Assembly: GCA_934448295.1 (NCBI GenBank)
Contig: CAKSEY010000003.1
Span: 186,001 to 250,000, forward strand
From: an uncultured Oscillospiraceae bacterium
Lineage (GTDB): Bacteria; Bacillota; Clostridia; Oscillospirales; Ruminococcaceae
Direction of reading: 5' to 3'
DNA: 64,000 nt
The position numbers were made by a program, and so were the translations under genes. Of the stretch, positions 1-8,257 are shown one piece after another; within the stretch, counting starts at the first letter, position 1, and the number at the start of each line of letters is the position of its first letter. The notes beneath the pieces were generated by a model. It saw only the letters and a list, made by a program, of their open reading frames with translations. It was not told the origin of the DNA and made no database searches.

Positions 1-109
1 TACCATAAAAAATATTTTTATCTCTATTTGGCATACAGTATCTCTATTTGGAATAATCTGTTTTCTTTTGTCATAATATATGTTATACTTTGACTTGAGG
101 TGATTGTTA

Positions 110-178
110 TGTCCTCGTTAAAATCAAGTCAAGGTTCTAACAGAATTCGCGAGCTGATGTTGTATAATAAAACTTGAC
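110..178 (+). pseudogene. 5' stub of an interrupted gene
   Basis: A short reading frame of 22 codons (MSSLKSSQGSNRIREL...) follows a good ribosome binding site (GAGGTGATT before the ATG). It runs to a stop codon at the point where the IS3-type element appears to begin. It looks like the first codons of a gene cut off by that insertion. The product cannot be named from so little sequence. Before it, bases 1-109 hold only two direct copies of TATCTCTATTTGG (19-31 and 39-51) and a possible promoter. Confidence 0.25.
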
Positions 179-223
179 ACCCCACGCTCAAAATAATATA
201 CTAAAATCAGGAGGGCGAAGGAC

Positions 224-538
224 ATGTCAGAAGCAAAGAAATACGACAGGAGCTACAAGGAGCAGTCAGTAAAGCTGGCGCTGGAAATAGGAGTAAAGCG
301 AGCCAGCGAGGAACTTAAGGTACCGTACGGAACGCTGTACGGGTGGGTGCAGGCGGCAAAGAACGGCGACCTGGACATCGAGGAGCGAACCCCCGAAAAC
401 GCAATGAGCCTGGCTGAGGAGATACGGCAGCTGCGAAGCGAGGTAAAGCGGCTGAACAAGGAAAACAAGCGGCTTCAGGAGGAGAGGGACTTTCTGAATG
501 AGGCGGCAGCTTTTTTTGCCGCGAGCCGTCGGAAGTAA
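224..538 (+). CDS. IS3-family transposase OrfA
   Basis: This 104-residue protein is the DNA-binding half of an IS3-type transposase. Residues 10-50 form a helix-turn-helix of the Tnp_8 type (KEQSVKLALEIGVKRA then VPYGTLYGWV). A leucine-zipper-like coiled coil follows (residues 63-95, EEIRQLRSEVKRLNKENKRL). It starts behind a strong AGGAGGGCG. Near its end a run of seven T (511-517) followed by G is a candidate slippery site. A -1 shift there would enter the frame of the downstream orfB, as IS3 elements do to make the fused OrfAB transposase. Confidence 0.9.
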   Translation: MSEAKKYDRSYKEQSVKLALEIGVKRASEELKVPYGTLYGWVQAAKNGDLDIEERTPENAMSLAEEIRQLRSEVKRLNKENKRLQEERDFLNEAAAFFAASRRK

Positions 539-552
539 ACAAGCGGGAGCGA

Positions 553-1476
553 ATGAAGTTCATTGCGCTCAAGACCTGCGATGGAGGCGCAAAAGGCAGG
601 ATTTCATTCTGCTGCAAAGTGCTGAAAGTGACACGTCAGGGATTTCACGATTATCTGAAGAATCGTAATAAACCCTGGAAACACGAAGAACTGGCGGCAA
701 AAATGATGGAGATACTGCATGAGGATGAATGCAACGATACATACGGCAGGGAGCGAATGCATAAGGCGCTGCTCCTTAAATATCCGGATTCCGGAATACC
801 AAGTGAAGCCACGGTATACCGCGTAATGACAGCCATCGGAATAACGCACAGACCCAACCGAAAACCGAATGGAATAACGAAGGCGGACCGTGAAGCGCGA
901 AAGTCAGACGACCTGCTGAAACGTGATTTTAAATCCGACAAGCCTTTCAGCAAATGCGTAACTGATATCACAGAAGTCAAAGCTAAAAATGGCAAGCTAT
1001 ATGTGTCGGCGATATTTGATTGTTACGACCTGACTGCAATCGGGCTGTCAATGGACGACAATATGAGAGCCGAGTTATGCGCTGCAACTGTCGAAAATAC
1101 AGCTGCAGCGTATCCCGAATTTTGCGGTGCGGTACTCCATTCCGACCGCGGAAGCCAGTACACAAGCGCTTCATACAGAGCCATGCTGAACGAGTATGGA
1201 GTAAAGCAGAGCATGAACAGCGCAGGAGGCAGATGTCATGACAACGCCCGCTGCGAAAGTATGTGGGCGCGAATGAAGAACGAGCTGTTTTACAGCCGCG
1301 GCAGAAGAAGTACGGATTACACGATAGAACAGCTGAAAACAATGATCTGGCGCTACTACATGAGCTATTGGAATAACCGCCGGATATGTTCGTCCATTGG
1401 CGGAATGCCTCCGGCAGAGAAGCGACGTAGATATTACTCGGATAAGAAGGGCAAATCTGCGGCCGCAATGGAATAA
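553..1476 (+). CDS. IS3-family transposase OrfB, DDE integrase core
   Basis: This 307-residue protein is the catalytic half of the IS3-type transposase. An HTH_21-like N-terminal part (residues about 45-100, with YGRERMHKALL) precedes an rve integrase core. The DDE triad is visible: D in VTDITEVKAKNGKLYV, D in LHSDRGSQYTS, and E in NARCESMWARMKNEL. The C-terminal YWNNRR and GGMPPAE are typical of the family. It lies in the -1 frame relative to orfA, so it is probably made mostly as an OrfAB fusion through the T7 slip site at 511-517. It appears intact. Confidence 0.9.
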   Translation: MKFIALKTCDGGAKGRISFCCKVLKVTRQGFHDYLKNRNKPWKHEELAAKMMEILHEDECNDTYGRERMHKALLLKYPDSGIPSEATVYRVMTAIGITHRPNRKPNGITKADREARKSDDLLKRDFKSDKPFSKCVTDITEVKAKNGKLYVSAIFDCYDLTAIGLSMDDNMRAELCAATVENTAAAYPEFCGAVLHSDRGSQYTSASYRAMLNEYGVKQSMNSAGGRCHDNARCESMWARMKNELFYSRGRRSTDYTIEQLKTMIWRYYMSYWNNRRICSSIGGMPPAEKRRRYYSDKKGKSAAAME

Positions 1477-1515
1477 ATATCCACGCAGCGTAGCGAAGTG
1501 GATATTTATTCCATT
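1467..1515. terminator. Perfect 18-bp stem palindrome at the end of the IS3-type gene
   Basis: The arms AATGGAATAAATATCCAC and GTGGATATTTATTCCATT pair perfectly over 18 bp around a 13-base loop. The left arm covers the last codons and stop of orfB. No clear T tract follows. It may serve as a terminator or as a barrier that insulates the two adjacent insertion sequences. Confidence 0.5.
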
Positions 1516-1543
1516 GCACTGTTGCTCAAAATTTTTGAGTGAA

Positions 1544-3103
1544 ATGTGTAAAGCTATATTGACAATATCATTTATACAGAAATTACAGACTGAAATTTCT
1601 GAATTAAAGGATACAGTCAACAAGCAGAACATAATGCTCTCAAACCTCACCGAATTGCTTGTTAAAGGCAGAAAATCGATGTACGGTAAGTCAAGCGAGC
1701 AGCTCAGAAATATTGACGGTGCCGAGCAGCTTACGCTGTTCAATGAAGCCGAGCAGGAGTATTCTGCAAAGGCTGAAGAGCCTACCGTTGAAACGGTAAC
1801 TGTTAAGTCCCACCCGAGGAAGAAAAGGCTCTCCCGCGAGGAACTTCCCGACAGCGTTGAACACCAGAAAATCGTAATCGACCTTGAAGATAAAAACTGC
1901 CCGAAATGCGGTGAAGAACTGGTCTGCATCGGCGAAGAATTCGTCTGCAGCAAGCTGAATATTATCCCGGCTCAGATTTCGGTAATCGACTACTATCAGA
2001 AGAAATACAAGTGCAAATCCTGTGAGGAAAAAGACCCGGATAACATAAGAATTATAAAGCCGGAAATGCCTGTTCCTGTCATCAAGAAAAGCATGGCGAG
2101 CGCAGGAACAATCGCGTATATAATTCAGCAGAAATACCAGATGGGAACGCCGCTTTACAGGCAGGAACAATACTGGAAAGCGCAGGGTATTGACCTTAAC
2201 AGGACAACCATGGCGAACTGGATAATCCGAAGCTCCAACTGGATAAAACCGCTGTGTGAGCGAATGATGACGCTGCTTCTTGAAGAATATATTATCCACG
2301 CTGACGAAACGGTTCTGCGGGTTTTGAAGCGCGATGGCAAGCAGGTCGATGGGCAATCCCGATGCTGGGTGTTCTGTTCCGGAAAGGATTCCGAACACAA
2401 AATGGTAGTGTATCTCTACTACCCGACACGCTCTGCGAAAGTGGTTGAAGAGGTGCTCGGCGGTTATTCCGGTTACCTCCAGACGGACGGCTATGCGGCT
2501 TACAATGCGGCTGTAAATGCCACACGTCTGGGCTGCTGGTCGCATGCTAGGCGCAAGTGGGTGGAGTGTCTGCCCAAAGGAATTGAGGACAAAAATTCAA
2601 AAGCAGCTCAGGCTCTTGAACTGGTGGAACAAATTTTCGCCGAGGACAAGCGCCTTGAAGGTCTGCCCGAAGATGAGGTTTATGCACAGCGGCTCGAACA
2701 CACAAAACCGCTTCTGGAGCGTTACTGGGAGCTTCTCGGAAGTATTTCGGCAGTCGGCGGCTCTAATCTCGACAAGGCTGTGAATTACTCGTTGAACAAC
2801 CACAAGGAGTTGGAAACCTTTCTGCTTGACGGCAGGCTTGAGCTTACCAACAACCGCGCCGAGCGTGCTGTGAAGCCGTTCGTCATGGGCAGAAAGAATT
2901 GGCTCTTCTCTGACACCAACAAGGGCGCTGACGCAAGCATGATGTGGTATTCGGTTATTGAGTCGGCAAAGCTCAATAACCTCAATGTTTATGGGTACTT
3001 GCTGCACCTACTCACCGAGCTGCCCAAGCTGGGCGAAAAGCCAGGTCCGGAGCAACTCGACAGATTTATGCCTTGGGCTAAGCTGCCTGATTTCTGCAAA
3101 TAG
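1544..3103 (+). CDS. IS66-family transposase (TnpC)
   Basis: This protein of about 519 residues has the full IS66 layout. It starts with an N-terminal leucine-zipper coiled coil (ISELKDTVNKQNIMLSNL) and the conserved MYGKSSEQL. A zinc-binding domain follows (CPKCGEEL, then CKSCEEK), and then the DDE core. The acidic residues are D in IIHADET, D in LQTDGYAAY and E in NNRAERAVKPF. The reading frame is open further upstream to 1397, but that part overlaps the previous element. ATG 1544 or TTG 1559 at the conserved left end is the likely start. It appears intact. Confidence 0.88.
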   Translation: MCKAILTISFIQKLQTEISELKDTVNKQNIMLSNLTELLVKGRKSMYGKSSEQLRNIDGAEQLTLFNEAEQEYSAKAEEPTVETVTVKSHPRKKRLSREELPDSVEHQKIVIDLEDKNCPKCGEELVCIGEEFVCSKLNIIPAQISVIDYYQKKYKCKSCEEKDPDNIRIIKPEMPVPVIKKSMASAGTIAYIIQQKYQMGTPLYRQEQYWKAQGIDLNRTTMANWIIRSSNWIKPLCERMMTLLLEEYIIHADETVLRVLKRDGKQVDGQSRCWVFCSGKDSEHKMVVYLYYPTRSAKVVEEVLGGYSGYLQTDGYAAYNAAVNATRLGCWSHARRKWVECLPKGIEDKNSKAAQALELVEQIFAEDKRLEGLPEDEVYAQRLEHTKPLLERYWELLGSISAVGGSNLDKAVNYSLNNHKELETFLLDGRLELTNNRAERAVKPFVMGRKNWLFSDTNKGADASMMWYSVIESAKLNNLNVYGYLLHLLTELPKLGEKPGPEQLDRFMPWAKLPDFCK

Positions 3104-3109
3104 TTTTCA

Positions 3110-3138
3110 CCCTCTGCTTTTTGTATGTTAGCAGAGGG
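3110..3138 (+). terminator. Hairpin after the IS66 transposase
   Basis: CCCTCTGC and GCAGAGGG form an 8-bp stem seven bases after the transposase stop codon. The same hairpin, with changes in the loop and arm, is kept in the deleted copy at 8137-8160. Confidence 0.6.
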
Positions 3139-3356
3139 TTACTTGTTTACGACGCAGGGTGGTTTGGCGGATACGTTTAATTATACATCTGTTTACCTAT
3201 CTGATTTGTTATGGTGTTTTGTTGATTTGTAGAAATTTAGACGTTTTAACTATGTGTGCTGTGTTTGAATTGTTGAAAATGCCGAATTTGACAATGGCTT
3301 TCCGACTATTATATATAAAATATTTTGTGAATAGCTTGATTTGATAGCCATTGGGG

Positions 3357-3385
3357 TTGAAATAATCAAGAATAAATGGTATAAT
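3357..3385 (+). promoter_or_regulatory. Sigma-A promoter for the ECF sigma factor operon
   Basis: TTGAAA (3357-3362) and TATAAT (3380-3385) are separated by 17 bases, about 50 bases before the sigma factor start. Bases 3176-3356 hold no convincing gene; a 61-codon frame there has neither a ribosome binding site nor recognisable content. Confidence 0.65.
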
Positions 3386-3437
3386 ATCAGCAATTACACA
3401 TTATTTGTGTTAAAACAACAGCAGGATGGTGATTAAA

Positions 3438-3989
3438 ATGATATATTCGGCGCTTGCCATGCTTGAAACAGATGAACAAAGAAACACACTTTCAGAATTT
3501 TATGAACAAAATAGTAACAGATTTTTTTTAATTGCTTTATCAAAACTTCATAATACCGAAGAAGCAGAAGAAGCCGTTCAAGAGGCTTTCGTAAGAATTG
3601 CGGAAAAACCGCAAAAATTTTTCTCAATTGAGCATAACAAAAGACTAGCTTATATAGATGTTATTATTAGAAACATTTCTATTGATATGTTCAAGAAGAA
3701 ATGTTGCGTAGAAACCTCTGAACTCACCGACGAAATCTCGCATGAACTAATTGATTTATCCCTAGAGGATAATGTCCTTGGCAAAATATCCCATGACGAA
3801 CTGAAAAAATATATATCTGGGTTGCCGCAGCTATGGCGTGATACCATTACCTTGAGTTGTGTGGTCGGTTTATCAAACAAGGAAATCGCAGCACAGTTGA
3901 ATATTTCAGAAGTAGCTGTTAGGCAGAGGTTACACTTAGCTAGGAACGCTATTAAAGAATTTGTGTGCAATAAGGAGCAGTTATTATGA
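3438..3989 (+). CDS. ECF-type RNA polymerase sigma factor
   Basis: This 183-residue sigma-70 family protein directs RNA polymerase to a small set of promoters. Region 2 spans residues about 20-90 (EEAEEAVQEAFVRIAE, then NKRLAYIDVIIRNISIDMFKKK). Region 4 is at the C-terminus (LPQLWRDTITLSCVVGLSNKE, then IAAQLNISEVAVRQRL). ATG 3438 was chosen because AGGATGG sits at a proper distance and because related factors begin with a similar MIY...MLE start; ATG 3426 is also possible. Its stop overlaps the next gene by ATGA, so sigma and the membrane protein are translationally coupled, the usual sigma/anti-sigma pair. Confidence 0.88.
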   Translation: MIYSALAMLETDEQRNTLSEFYEQNSNRFFLIALSKLHNTEEAEEAVQEAFVRIAEKPQKFFSIEHNKRLAYIDVIIRNISIDMFKKKCCVETSELTDEISHELIDLSLEDNVLGKISHDELKKYISGLPQLWRDTITLSCVVGLSNKEIAAQLNISEVAVRQRLHLARNAIKEFVCNKEQLL

Positions 3990-4651
3990 GCGAACACATT
4001 CTGGAAGAAATTCTTTTGGAAATACACTCTGACGAGTTTTCAGAGTATGATAATTCAAAAAGACACCGCTTTTCTAGGAAGCATAAACGTGCCATGAAAC
4101 GTATTTTTGCGCCTGCACAAACACAAATTCAAATATCCAAAAATATCAGGCTGAACCGTCGTACTGCTGTCATCATTATTGCAGCAATCTTTTTGGCGGT
4201 TATTTCGGCTACTGCTACTGCAATGATATTCGGAAGCTTTGGAGTGAAAAATCACAAGGACAATACCGAACTCTTTGCAATAAACACCGAGAATTGTCCT
4301 GTAACGTTAGAAAAAATGTATTATTTATCTGGACTTAGTGAGGATTATGTTTTATATGAAGAAAACATTTCTCCAGAGACTGCTGCGGTTTTTTCATATC
4401 ATAATATTGTAACAGACGAAGATTTTGTGTTTATGCAGTGGGTTAAGAAGGAATATAATGCTCACTTTGATAATGAGCATAATAATAATCTTGAATATTT
4501 ACTTTATGATGGGCGTGATGCGTACTATCAAAAATCAGGTACATATTCGGTGTTAGTTTGGGATAATGGAGATTATATTATTGATATTTTTGGCAATATG
4601 GACAAAACCCAAATGATGGATTTAGGCAGAACGCTGAAAATAAAAAAGTGA
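3986..4651 (+). CDS. Probable membrane-anchored anti-sigma factor
   Basis: This 221-residue protein has an N-terminal cytoplasmic part of about 50 residues rich in Lys/Arg, then one membrane segment (residues about 55-78, TAVIIIAAIFLAVISATATA), then an external domain. The C-terminal part (YSVLVWDNGDYIIDIFG...MDKTQMMDLGRTLK) resembles the DUF4367 domain found on membrane proteins paired with ECF sigma factors. Its ATGA overlap with the sigma gene and its topology support a role in holding the sigma factor until an outside signal is sensed. No zinc-binding HxxxCxxC motif is visible in the N-terminal part, so it is not a classic ZAS-type anti-sigma factor. Confidence 0.7.
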   Translation: MSEHILEEILLEIHSDEFSEYDNSKRHRFSRKHKRAMKRIFAPAQTQIQISKNIRLNRRTAVIIIAAIFLAVISATATAMIFGSFGVKNHKDNTELFAINTENCPVTLEKMYYLSGLSEDYVLYEENISPETAAVFSYHNIVTDEDFVFMQWVKKEYNAHFDNEHNNNLEYLLYDGRDAYYQKSGTYSVLVWDNGDYIIDIFGNMDKTQMMDLGRTLKIKK

Positions 4652-4743
4652 TTTTTTTGTCATAACAAAAGCGGTACGTCATCAGATGTTATAAATGTAG
4701 GATAATGAAATCCTAGAATGTTTATAAGAAAGGAAATCTGTTT

Positions 4744-5178
4744 ATGATTAAAACAAAACTTTTTTCAGCGTTACTTGCTTCGACAATGGTGCTTGCCCCT
4801 CTTACACCTCATGCATTTGCGGCTGGTGCATCTTTTGTCAGCGAGACAATTTCTCCGAGATATGCCATTGATTGTACTCCGATTTCAAGACTGACTATAT
4901 CGGGGACAAAAGGTATCTGTACAAGCACGTTACAAAGCGGAGTGGTGAAGTCCATTTCCGCTGAACAAACTTTGGAAAAATTCTGGGGTTTGTGGGTCTG
5001 GAACGAGGTTGAGGATGCACATTGGACAAAAACGGTAAACGCAAAAAGTTTATCTATGTCAAACAGTAAGACGGGGCTTGACAGCGGAACGTATCGTTTG
5101 AAAACTGATTTTACTTTAACCACAGAGGATGGAACAACTGAAACTATTACTGTTTATAGTGACGAAGTAACAATCTAA
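4744..5178 (+). CDS. Secreted protein of unknown function
   Basis: This 144-residue protein has a clear signal peptide with probable cleavage after HAFA (MIKTKLFSALLASTMVLAP...). The mature part has about 120 residues and shows alternating beta-strand patterns without cysteine pairs near the ends. The ribosome binding site is AAAGGAAAT. It lies downstream of the sigma/anti-sigma pair in the same direction and is probably part of its regulon or operon. I do not recognise the family. Confidence 0.7.
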   Translation: MIKTKLFSALLASTMVLAPLTPHAFAAGASFVSETISPRYAIDCTPISRLTISGTKGICTSTLQSGVVKSISAEQTLEKFWGLWVWNEVEDAHWTKTVNAKSLSMSNSKTGLDSGTYRLKTDFTLTTEDGTTETITVYSDEVTI

Positions 5179-5212
5179 CATCATTTACAATAATGGATAA
5201 GGAGAATGAATT

Positions 5213-5914
5213 ATGAAACAGTACCGTACCATAGCCCATGCAAACAAATTGCTATATGTAACATTGGTTTTGGCAATGATAATCTCAATTTTTGCTTTCC
5301 CGAGTACAGCGAATGCGGAACAGATAAACGCTTCGACTATTCTTCAGCCTTATGAGGACGAGCTGGCGGCATTTAATCAGGCTTACGGCACAGATTATCA
5401 GTTCAAGTTAATGGATGAAGCAGAAGACGAAGAAGAACAGCTTGCTGCATTTTTTAGTCAAATGACAATGAGTGAGTTTAGAACATATCTGATGGCTGCA
5501 TACGAAAATGACATTACAAATCAAAGTGCGGGCAACGCAAGTGAACCAAGCAATTCAACAAATTATACAACAGGCATTATGCCGAGAACAGTCTATTCGA
5601 CATATCAACGGTGCTTTTATGGTGATGGGGGAAATGGTTTTTATGTTGAGGCTTCGGTTTATAGTTCCCCTGTGAGTACCGAACACCATAGGTATACAGA
5701 TATTATTGGATGTGGCTATCTTGATACAGATGTATATCCAAAATATGTACCCTATAAAATCGAATATATAATTAGCAGTGATGCTTATTATGTAGATTTT
5801 ACTTATTATTGTTACAGATATGTGTCCGAAAACTTGGTAAATACCACAAAATATACTTTGCCTGTTTGTTATGAAGCCGGAAAGGGGGACACCTTCATTG
5901 AAGTATCAGCTTAA
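5213..5914 (+). CDS. Secreted protein of unknown function
   Basis: This 233-residue protein has a signal peptide (residues 1-36, core LLYVTLVLAMIISIFAF, cleavage near ANA). The mature N-terminal segment is acidic (DEAEDEEEQLAAFF) and the rest is rich in Tyr and Ser with a strand-forming pattern (CFYGDGGNGFYVEASVYSS). It follows AAGGAGAATGA and lies 34 bases after the previous secreted protein. The lipoprotein gene after it overlaps its end. Function unknown. Confidence 0.7.
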   Translation: MKQYRTIAHANKLLYVTLVLAMIISIFAFPSTANAEQINASTILQPYEDELAAFNQAYGTDYQFKLMDEAEDEEEQLAAFFSQMTMSEFRTYLMAAYENDITNQSAGNASEPSNSTNYTTGIMPRTVYSTYQRCFYGDGGNGFYVEASVYSSPVSTEHHRYTDIIGCGYLDTDVYPKYVPYKIEYIISSDAYYVDFTYYCYRYVSENLVNTTKYTLPVCYEAGKGDTFIEVSA

Positions 5915-6548
5915 ATTATTCGCTCTTTCCTTCTTGTGTTTGTCGCTTTGTTCTTGCGCTTCATCTGCCGCAGAAGAAAATCTAAGTGTTATCTCATCAC
6001 AATCTCAAGACACTATAAACGGAGAACCGCTTTCAGATTGTATTTCAGATGAAATTCTGATGTTTTTTGAGCCTCGTAGTATGCTTATACAACAACATGA
6101 CGATTTCTCCATTCTGCAATATCTTAACAACGATAAAGAACCTGTGTCTGCTTCGGATAGTCAAATTGTGAGCATAGCAGTTCCTGAACTGTTCGACCAA
6201 CAGGGTACTGTAGATATGGTTAATGTTTTCTTCAGTAATACTCTTTCTATGGATAAACTCATGGAAAAAGCGGTAAACAGTTTTGTCAACACCGAAGATG
6301 CATCTATTATGGGAGACTTAATTGGAGAAAATCATATATCGTATTATAGCGAGAACCTTGATACGTCTGTTGATTTGTATTACAAGCATTTCCAGCGTAA
6401 TTCAATCGACGTTTTCCCTAATATGGTAATTTTTGAGTTTCGCAACAGCATCTACGCATTTTCTTTGACTATCGAAGGAAATTCGTGGGATGATGAAACT
6501 GCACTTTCTCTGGCAAAGGGGCTGACAGAAGCCGTGTCCTGTTCGTAG
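5898..6548 (+). CDS. Lipoprotein of unknown function
   Basis: The start is best placed at TTG 5898, behind the strong AAAGGGGG. The protein then begins MKYQLKLFALSFLCLSLCSC and has a lipobox (LSLC or LCSC) near residue 18, giving 216 residues. ATG 5871 would add nine charged residues before the signal sequence and looks wrong. The first residues overlap the end of the preceding secreted-protein gene. The mature part has alternating strands and helices and no motif I recognise. It completes the exported set linked to the sigma/anti-sigma pair. Confidence 0.65.
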   Translation: MKYQLKLFALSFLCLSLCSCASSAAEENLSVISSQSQDTINGEPLSDCISDEILMFFEPRSMLIQQHDDFSILQYLNNDKEPVSASDSQIVSIAVPELFDQQGTVDMVNVFFSNTLSMDKLMEKAVNSFVNTEDASIMGDLIGENHISYYSENLDTSVDLYYKHFQRNSIDVFPNMVIFEFRNSIYAFSLTIEGNSWDDETALSLAKGLTEAVSCS

Positions 6549-6638
6549 TATTGCATTGTCATGGCTAATAAATTGGCATAATGTAAATGGAGAACTTCTT
6601 TTACACAGGGCTTTTGATTAAGAAAGAAACAATTGCTT

Positions 6639-6675
6639 AATCCGCTTGGTACTTAGTTGCCAAGCGGATTATTTT
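6639..6675 (+). terminator. Rho-independent terminator
   Basis: AATCCGCTTGG and CCAAGCGGATT form an 11-bp stem followed by ATTTTTGT. It ends the lipoprotein transcript and separates it from the next promoter. Confidence 0.85.
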
Positions 6676-6717
6676 TGTAAAAAAGTATGTATATCCGATT
6701 ATATACTAGAGCAGCGA

Positions 6718-6746
6718 TTGACAAGACAACTGGGAAATGGTATAAT
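6718..6746 (+). promoter_or_regulatory. Consensus promoter of the 80-residue protein
   Basis: TTGACA (6718-6723) and TATAAT (6741-6746) are exactly 17 bases apart, 62 bases before the start codon at 6809. Confidence 0.8.
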
Positions 6747-6808
6747 TATAATAAGTAGGTGAGAACGGAATAATCTGACTATGCAGCGCAAACAGAAAGG
6801 GTTTAGTT

Positions 6809-7051
6809 ATGAAAAAGTATAAGCAGAATATGGAAGTTTGCATAAGCGTTGAAGCACTATACGAAAAATATGGCGAAAGATTATGGAAATGTAGGATTGA
6901 AGCTGATGAAACATACTATGACCTATATAATAGTTCTAATGAGTTAGCCTGCTGTGATGGAGAAACGGCTGTTATAGATAGGGTGACAGATGATAGTATA
7001 ACCTTCGTCAACACCGAAGGTGGAACGCCTAAAAGCTTTACTCTGACGTAA
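6809..7051 (+). CDS. Small hypothetical protein
   Basis: This 80-residue soluble protein (MKKYKQNMEVCISVEALYEK...) has no membrane segment. It has its own consensus promoter, a ribosome binding site (AAAGGGTTT) and its own terminator, so it is a single-gene unit. The pattern of short strands (YYDLYNSSNELACCDGE, then VTDDSITFVNTEGG) suggests a small beta-rich fold. I do not recognise the family. Confidence 0.65.
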   Translation: MKKYKQNMEVCISVEALYEKYGERLWKCRIEADETYYDLYNSSNELACCDGETAVIDRVTDDSITFVNTEGGTPKSFTLT

Positions 7052-7088
7052 TAGGCACAATCGCTCACGACCTGTGGGCATAAACAAA

Positions 7089-7115
7089 ACCACCCTTTCG
7101 CGAGGGTGGTTTTTA
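7089..7115 (+). terminator. Rho-independent terminator
   Basis: ACCACCCT and AGGGTGGT (8-bp stem, six-base loop) are followed by TTTTATT, just after the 80-residue gene. Confidence 0.85.
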
Positions 7116-7162
7116 TTATGTACGGATATGCTCTATTTCATAATACTAAGAATTATTATAAC

Positions 7163-7189
7163 TTGACTATTTTAGAAAAACTGTATAAT
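7163..7189 (+). promoter_or_regulatory. Promoter of the UDG-like gene
   Basis: TTGACT (7163-7168) and TATAAT (7184-7189) have a short spacer of 15 bases. They lie 50 bases before the start codon at 7240. Confidence 0.5.
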
Positions 7190-7239
7190 GTAATTGCACC
7201 ATTACAATTATTTCTGTTATGATTAGGAGGACCATTTCA

Positions 7240-8058
7240 ATGAAACGTGACTATTATGTAAGTAGGCTTGAATCTCTTTACAAAGAATACTATGGCAACG
7301 GCGGCTGCCAATTCTTTAGCGAATGTGAAAAAGGCATTTCTAAAAGCTGCACGTTCAGATTTGATAAAGCAAAGGTGGGCGCAAATTATCGTGAAAAAAC
7401 TGTAATCCCGAAAATAGTTTTTGTGGGTTTAGAGGGACTTAACGGACATCAGGGAATTGAAAAGCCGGAAACCGACAAGTGTTACAATCCCCATTACAAA
7501 GGCGTTAGATATGTTTTGGCGTATTTATTAAGTTCATATTTCAGCAAGGAACGACCGGACAGCGTGTTAAAAGATCGTCTTAAGGACTATGTTGAAACTA
7601 TGGAATATTTTGCGTTGCTGAACTGCTACAAATGTGCTTTTGGAGATAAGCCCAAAGGGCGTCCGCACTCGGAGTCAATGAAAGAGCATTGCCAGGAGAT
7701 TTTGTTCAGTGAAATAGAAGCATTGGAGCCGGATATAGTGGTTTTTCAAGTCAAGGACAAGAACAAAAGACCGACTAACTTCGAGAAAAATCTCGCTAAC
7801 AGATTTGGCAAAGAGGAATTGATATGCGGTAACGAGGATACAGGAGCTTATTGGTATACGCTTCCTTCCGGCAAGCGGTTTATCTGGATTTGGACTTATC
7901 ACGGCTCGGGGCGTACTTATTCACAAAAACAAGGTTGGGCTAGTAATGATATCAGCGGAAAAGATTATCGTGAAAAAGACCTTGATCCTGTATTAAACGC
8001 GGTTCTTGACACTATGCGGCAACTAAACTTAAGCGAGAATTCAGCGGGGAACGAATGA
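7240..8058 (+). CDS. Uracil-DNA-glycosylase-superfamily-like protein
   Basis: This 272-residue protein starts at ATG 7240 behind AGGAGG. Its core resembles the UDG fold: a strand IVFVGLEG near residue 62, LLNCYKCAF near residue 129, a cysteine-containing helix and strand (EHCQEILFSEIEALEPDIVVFQ), and a C-terminal IWTYHGSGRTYS with the histidine expected in the last motif. An N-terminal cysteine pair (CQFFSECEKG) is also present. Similar proteins are found as accessory genes near mobile elements. The catalytic identity is inferred; the usual N-terminal Fe-S cysteine set is incomplete, so it may be a divergent nucleic-acid-binding relative. Confidence 0.5.
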   Translation: MKRDYYVSRLESLYKEYYGNGGCQFFSECEKGISKSCTFRFDKAKVGANYREKTVIPKIVFVGLEGLNGHQGIEKPETDKCYNPHYKGVRYVLAYLLSSYFSKERPDSVLKDRLKDYVETMEYFALLNCYKCAFGDKPKGRPHSESMKEHCQEILFSEIEALEPDIVVFQVKDKNKRPTNFEKNLANRFGKEELICGNEDTGAYWYTLPSGKRFIWIWTYHGSGRTYSQKQGWASNDISGKDYREKDLDPVLNAVLDTMRQLNLSENSAGNE

Positions 8059-8097
8059 ACAAGGAACTGCGCCTGAATTACCTGGATTTCAGGATAC

Positions 8098-8204
8098 ATG
8101 TGTAAAGGGATATTGACAATATCATTTCTGTACATAATTTTCACCCTCTGCTTTCTACGGCAGGGGGCGATTTGATTATGACGCGGGGTGGTTTGGCGGA
8201 TACG
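8098..8204 (+). mobile_element. Deleted (MITE-like) copy of the IS66 element
   Basis: This 107-bp segment joins the left end of the IS66 element (ATGTGTAAAG...ATATTGACAATATCATTT) directly to its right end (TTTTCACCCTCTGC, hairpin, GGTTTGGCGGATACG). It lacks the whole transposase gene. It has the same orientation as the intact copy at 1544-3175. It could be moved by that transposase if the ends are functional, and it marks the right border of the sigma-factor segment. Confidence 0.75.
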
Positions 8205-8211
8205 ACTCACA

Positions 8212-8241
8212 AAATGGGCGCACATTTCTGTACGCCCATTT
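8212..8241 (-). terminator. Terminator of the dockerin protein gene
   Basis: AAATGGGCG and CGCCCATTT form a 9-bp outer stem, with an inner ACA/TGT pairing. It lies 16 bases after the stop codon on the minus strand. The core GGCGCACATTTCTGTACGCC recurs exactly at 39901-39920. Confidence 0.7.
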
Positions 8242-8257
8242 CGCTATTTAGTAGTGC

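Larger units (their letters stand above)
1544..3175 (+). mobile_element. IS66-family insertion sequence (single-gene, ISBst12-like layout)
   Basis: The extent is defined by comparison with the deleted copy at 8098-8204. The left segment ATGTGTAAAG...ATATTGACAATATCATTT and the right segment, from TTTTCACCCTCTGC to GGTTTGGCGGATACG, are shared by both, and the flanks diverge outside them. Only the large transposase is present; there is no TnpA or TnpB, as in the ISBst12 subgroup. True terminal inverted repeats and target duplications could not be assigned with certainty. Confidence 0.65.

Noticed and set aside
3159..3344. A 61-codon frame after the IS66 element
   Set aside because: It begins inside the IS66 right end, has no ribosome binding site and has an AT-rich composition like intergenic DNA.
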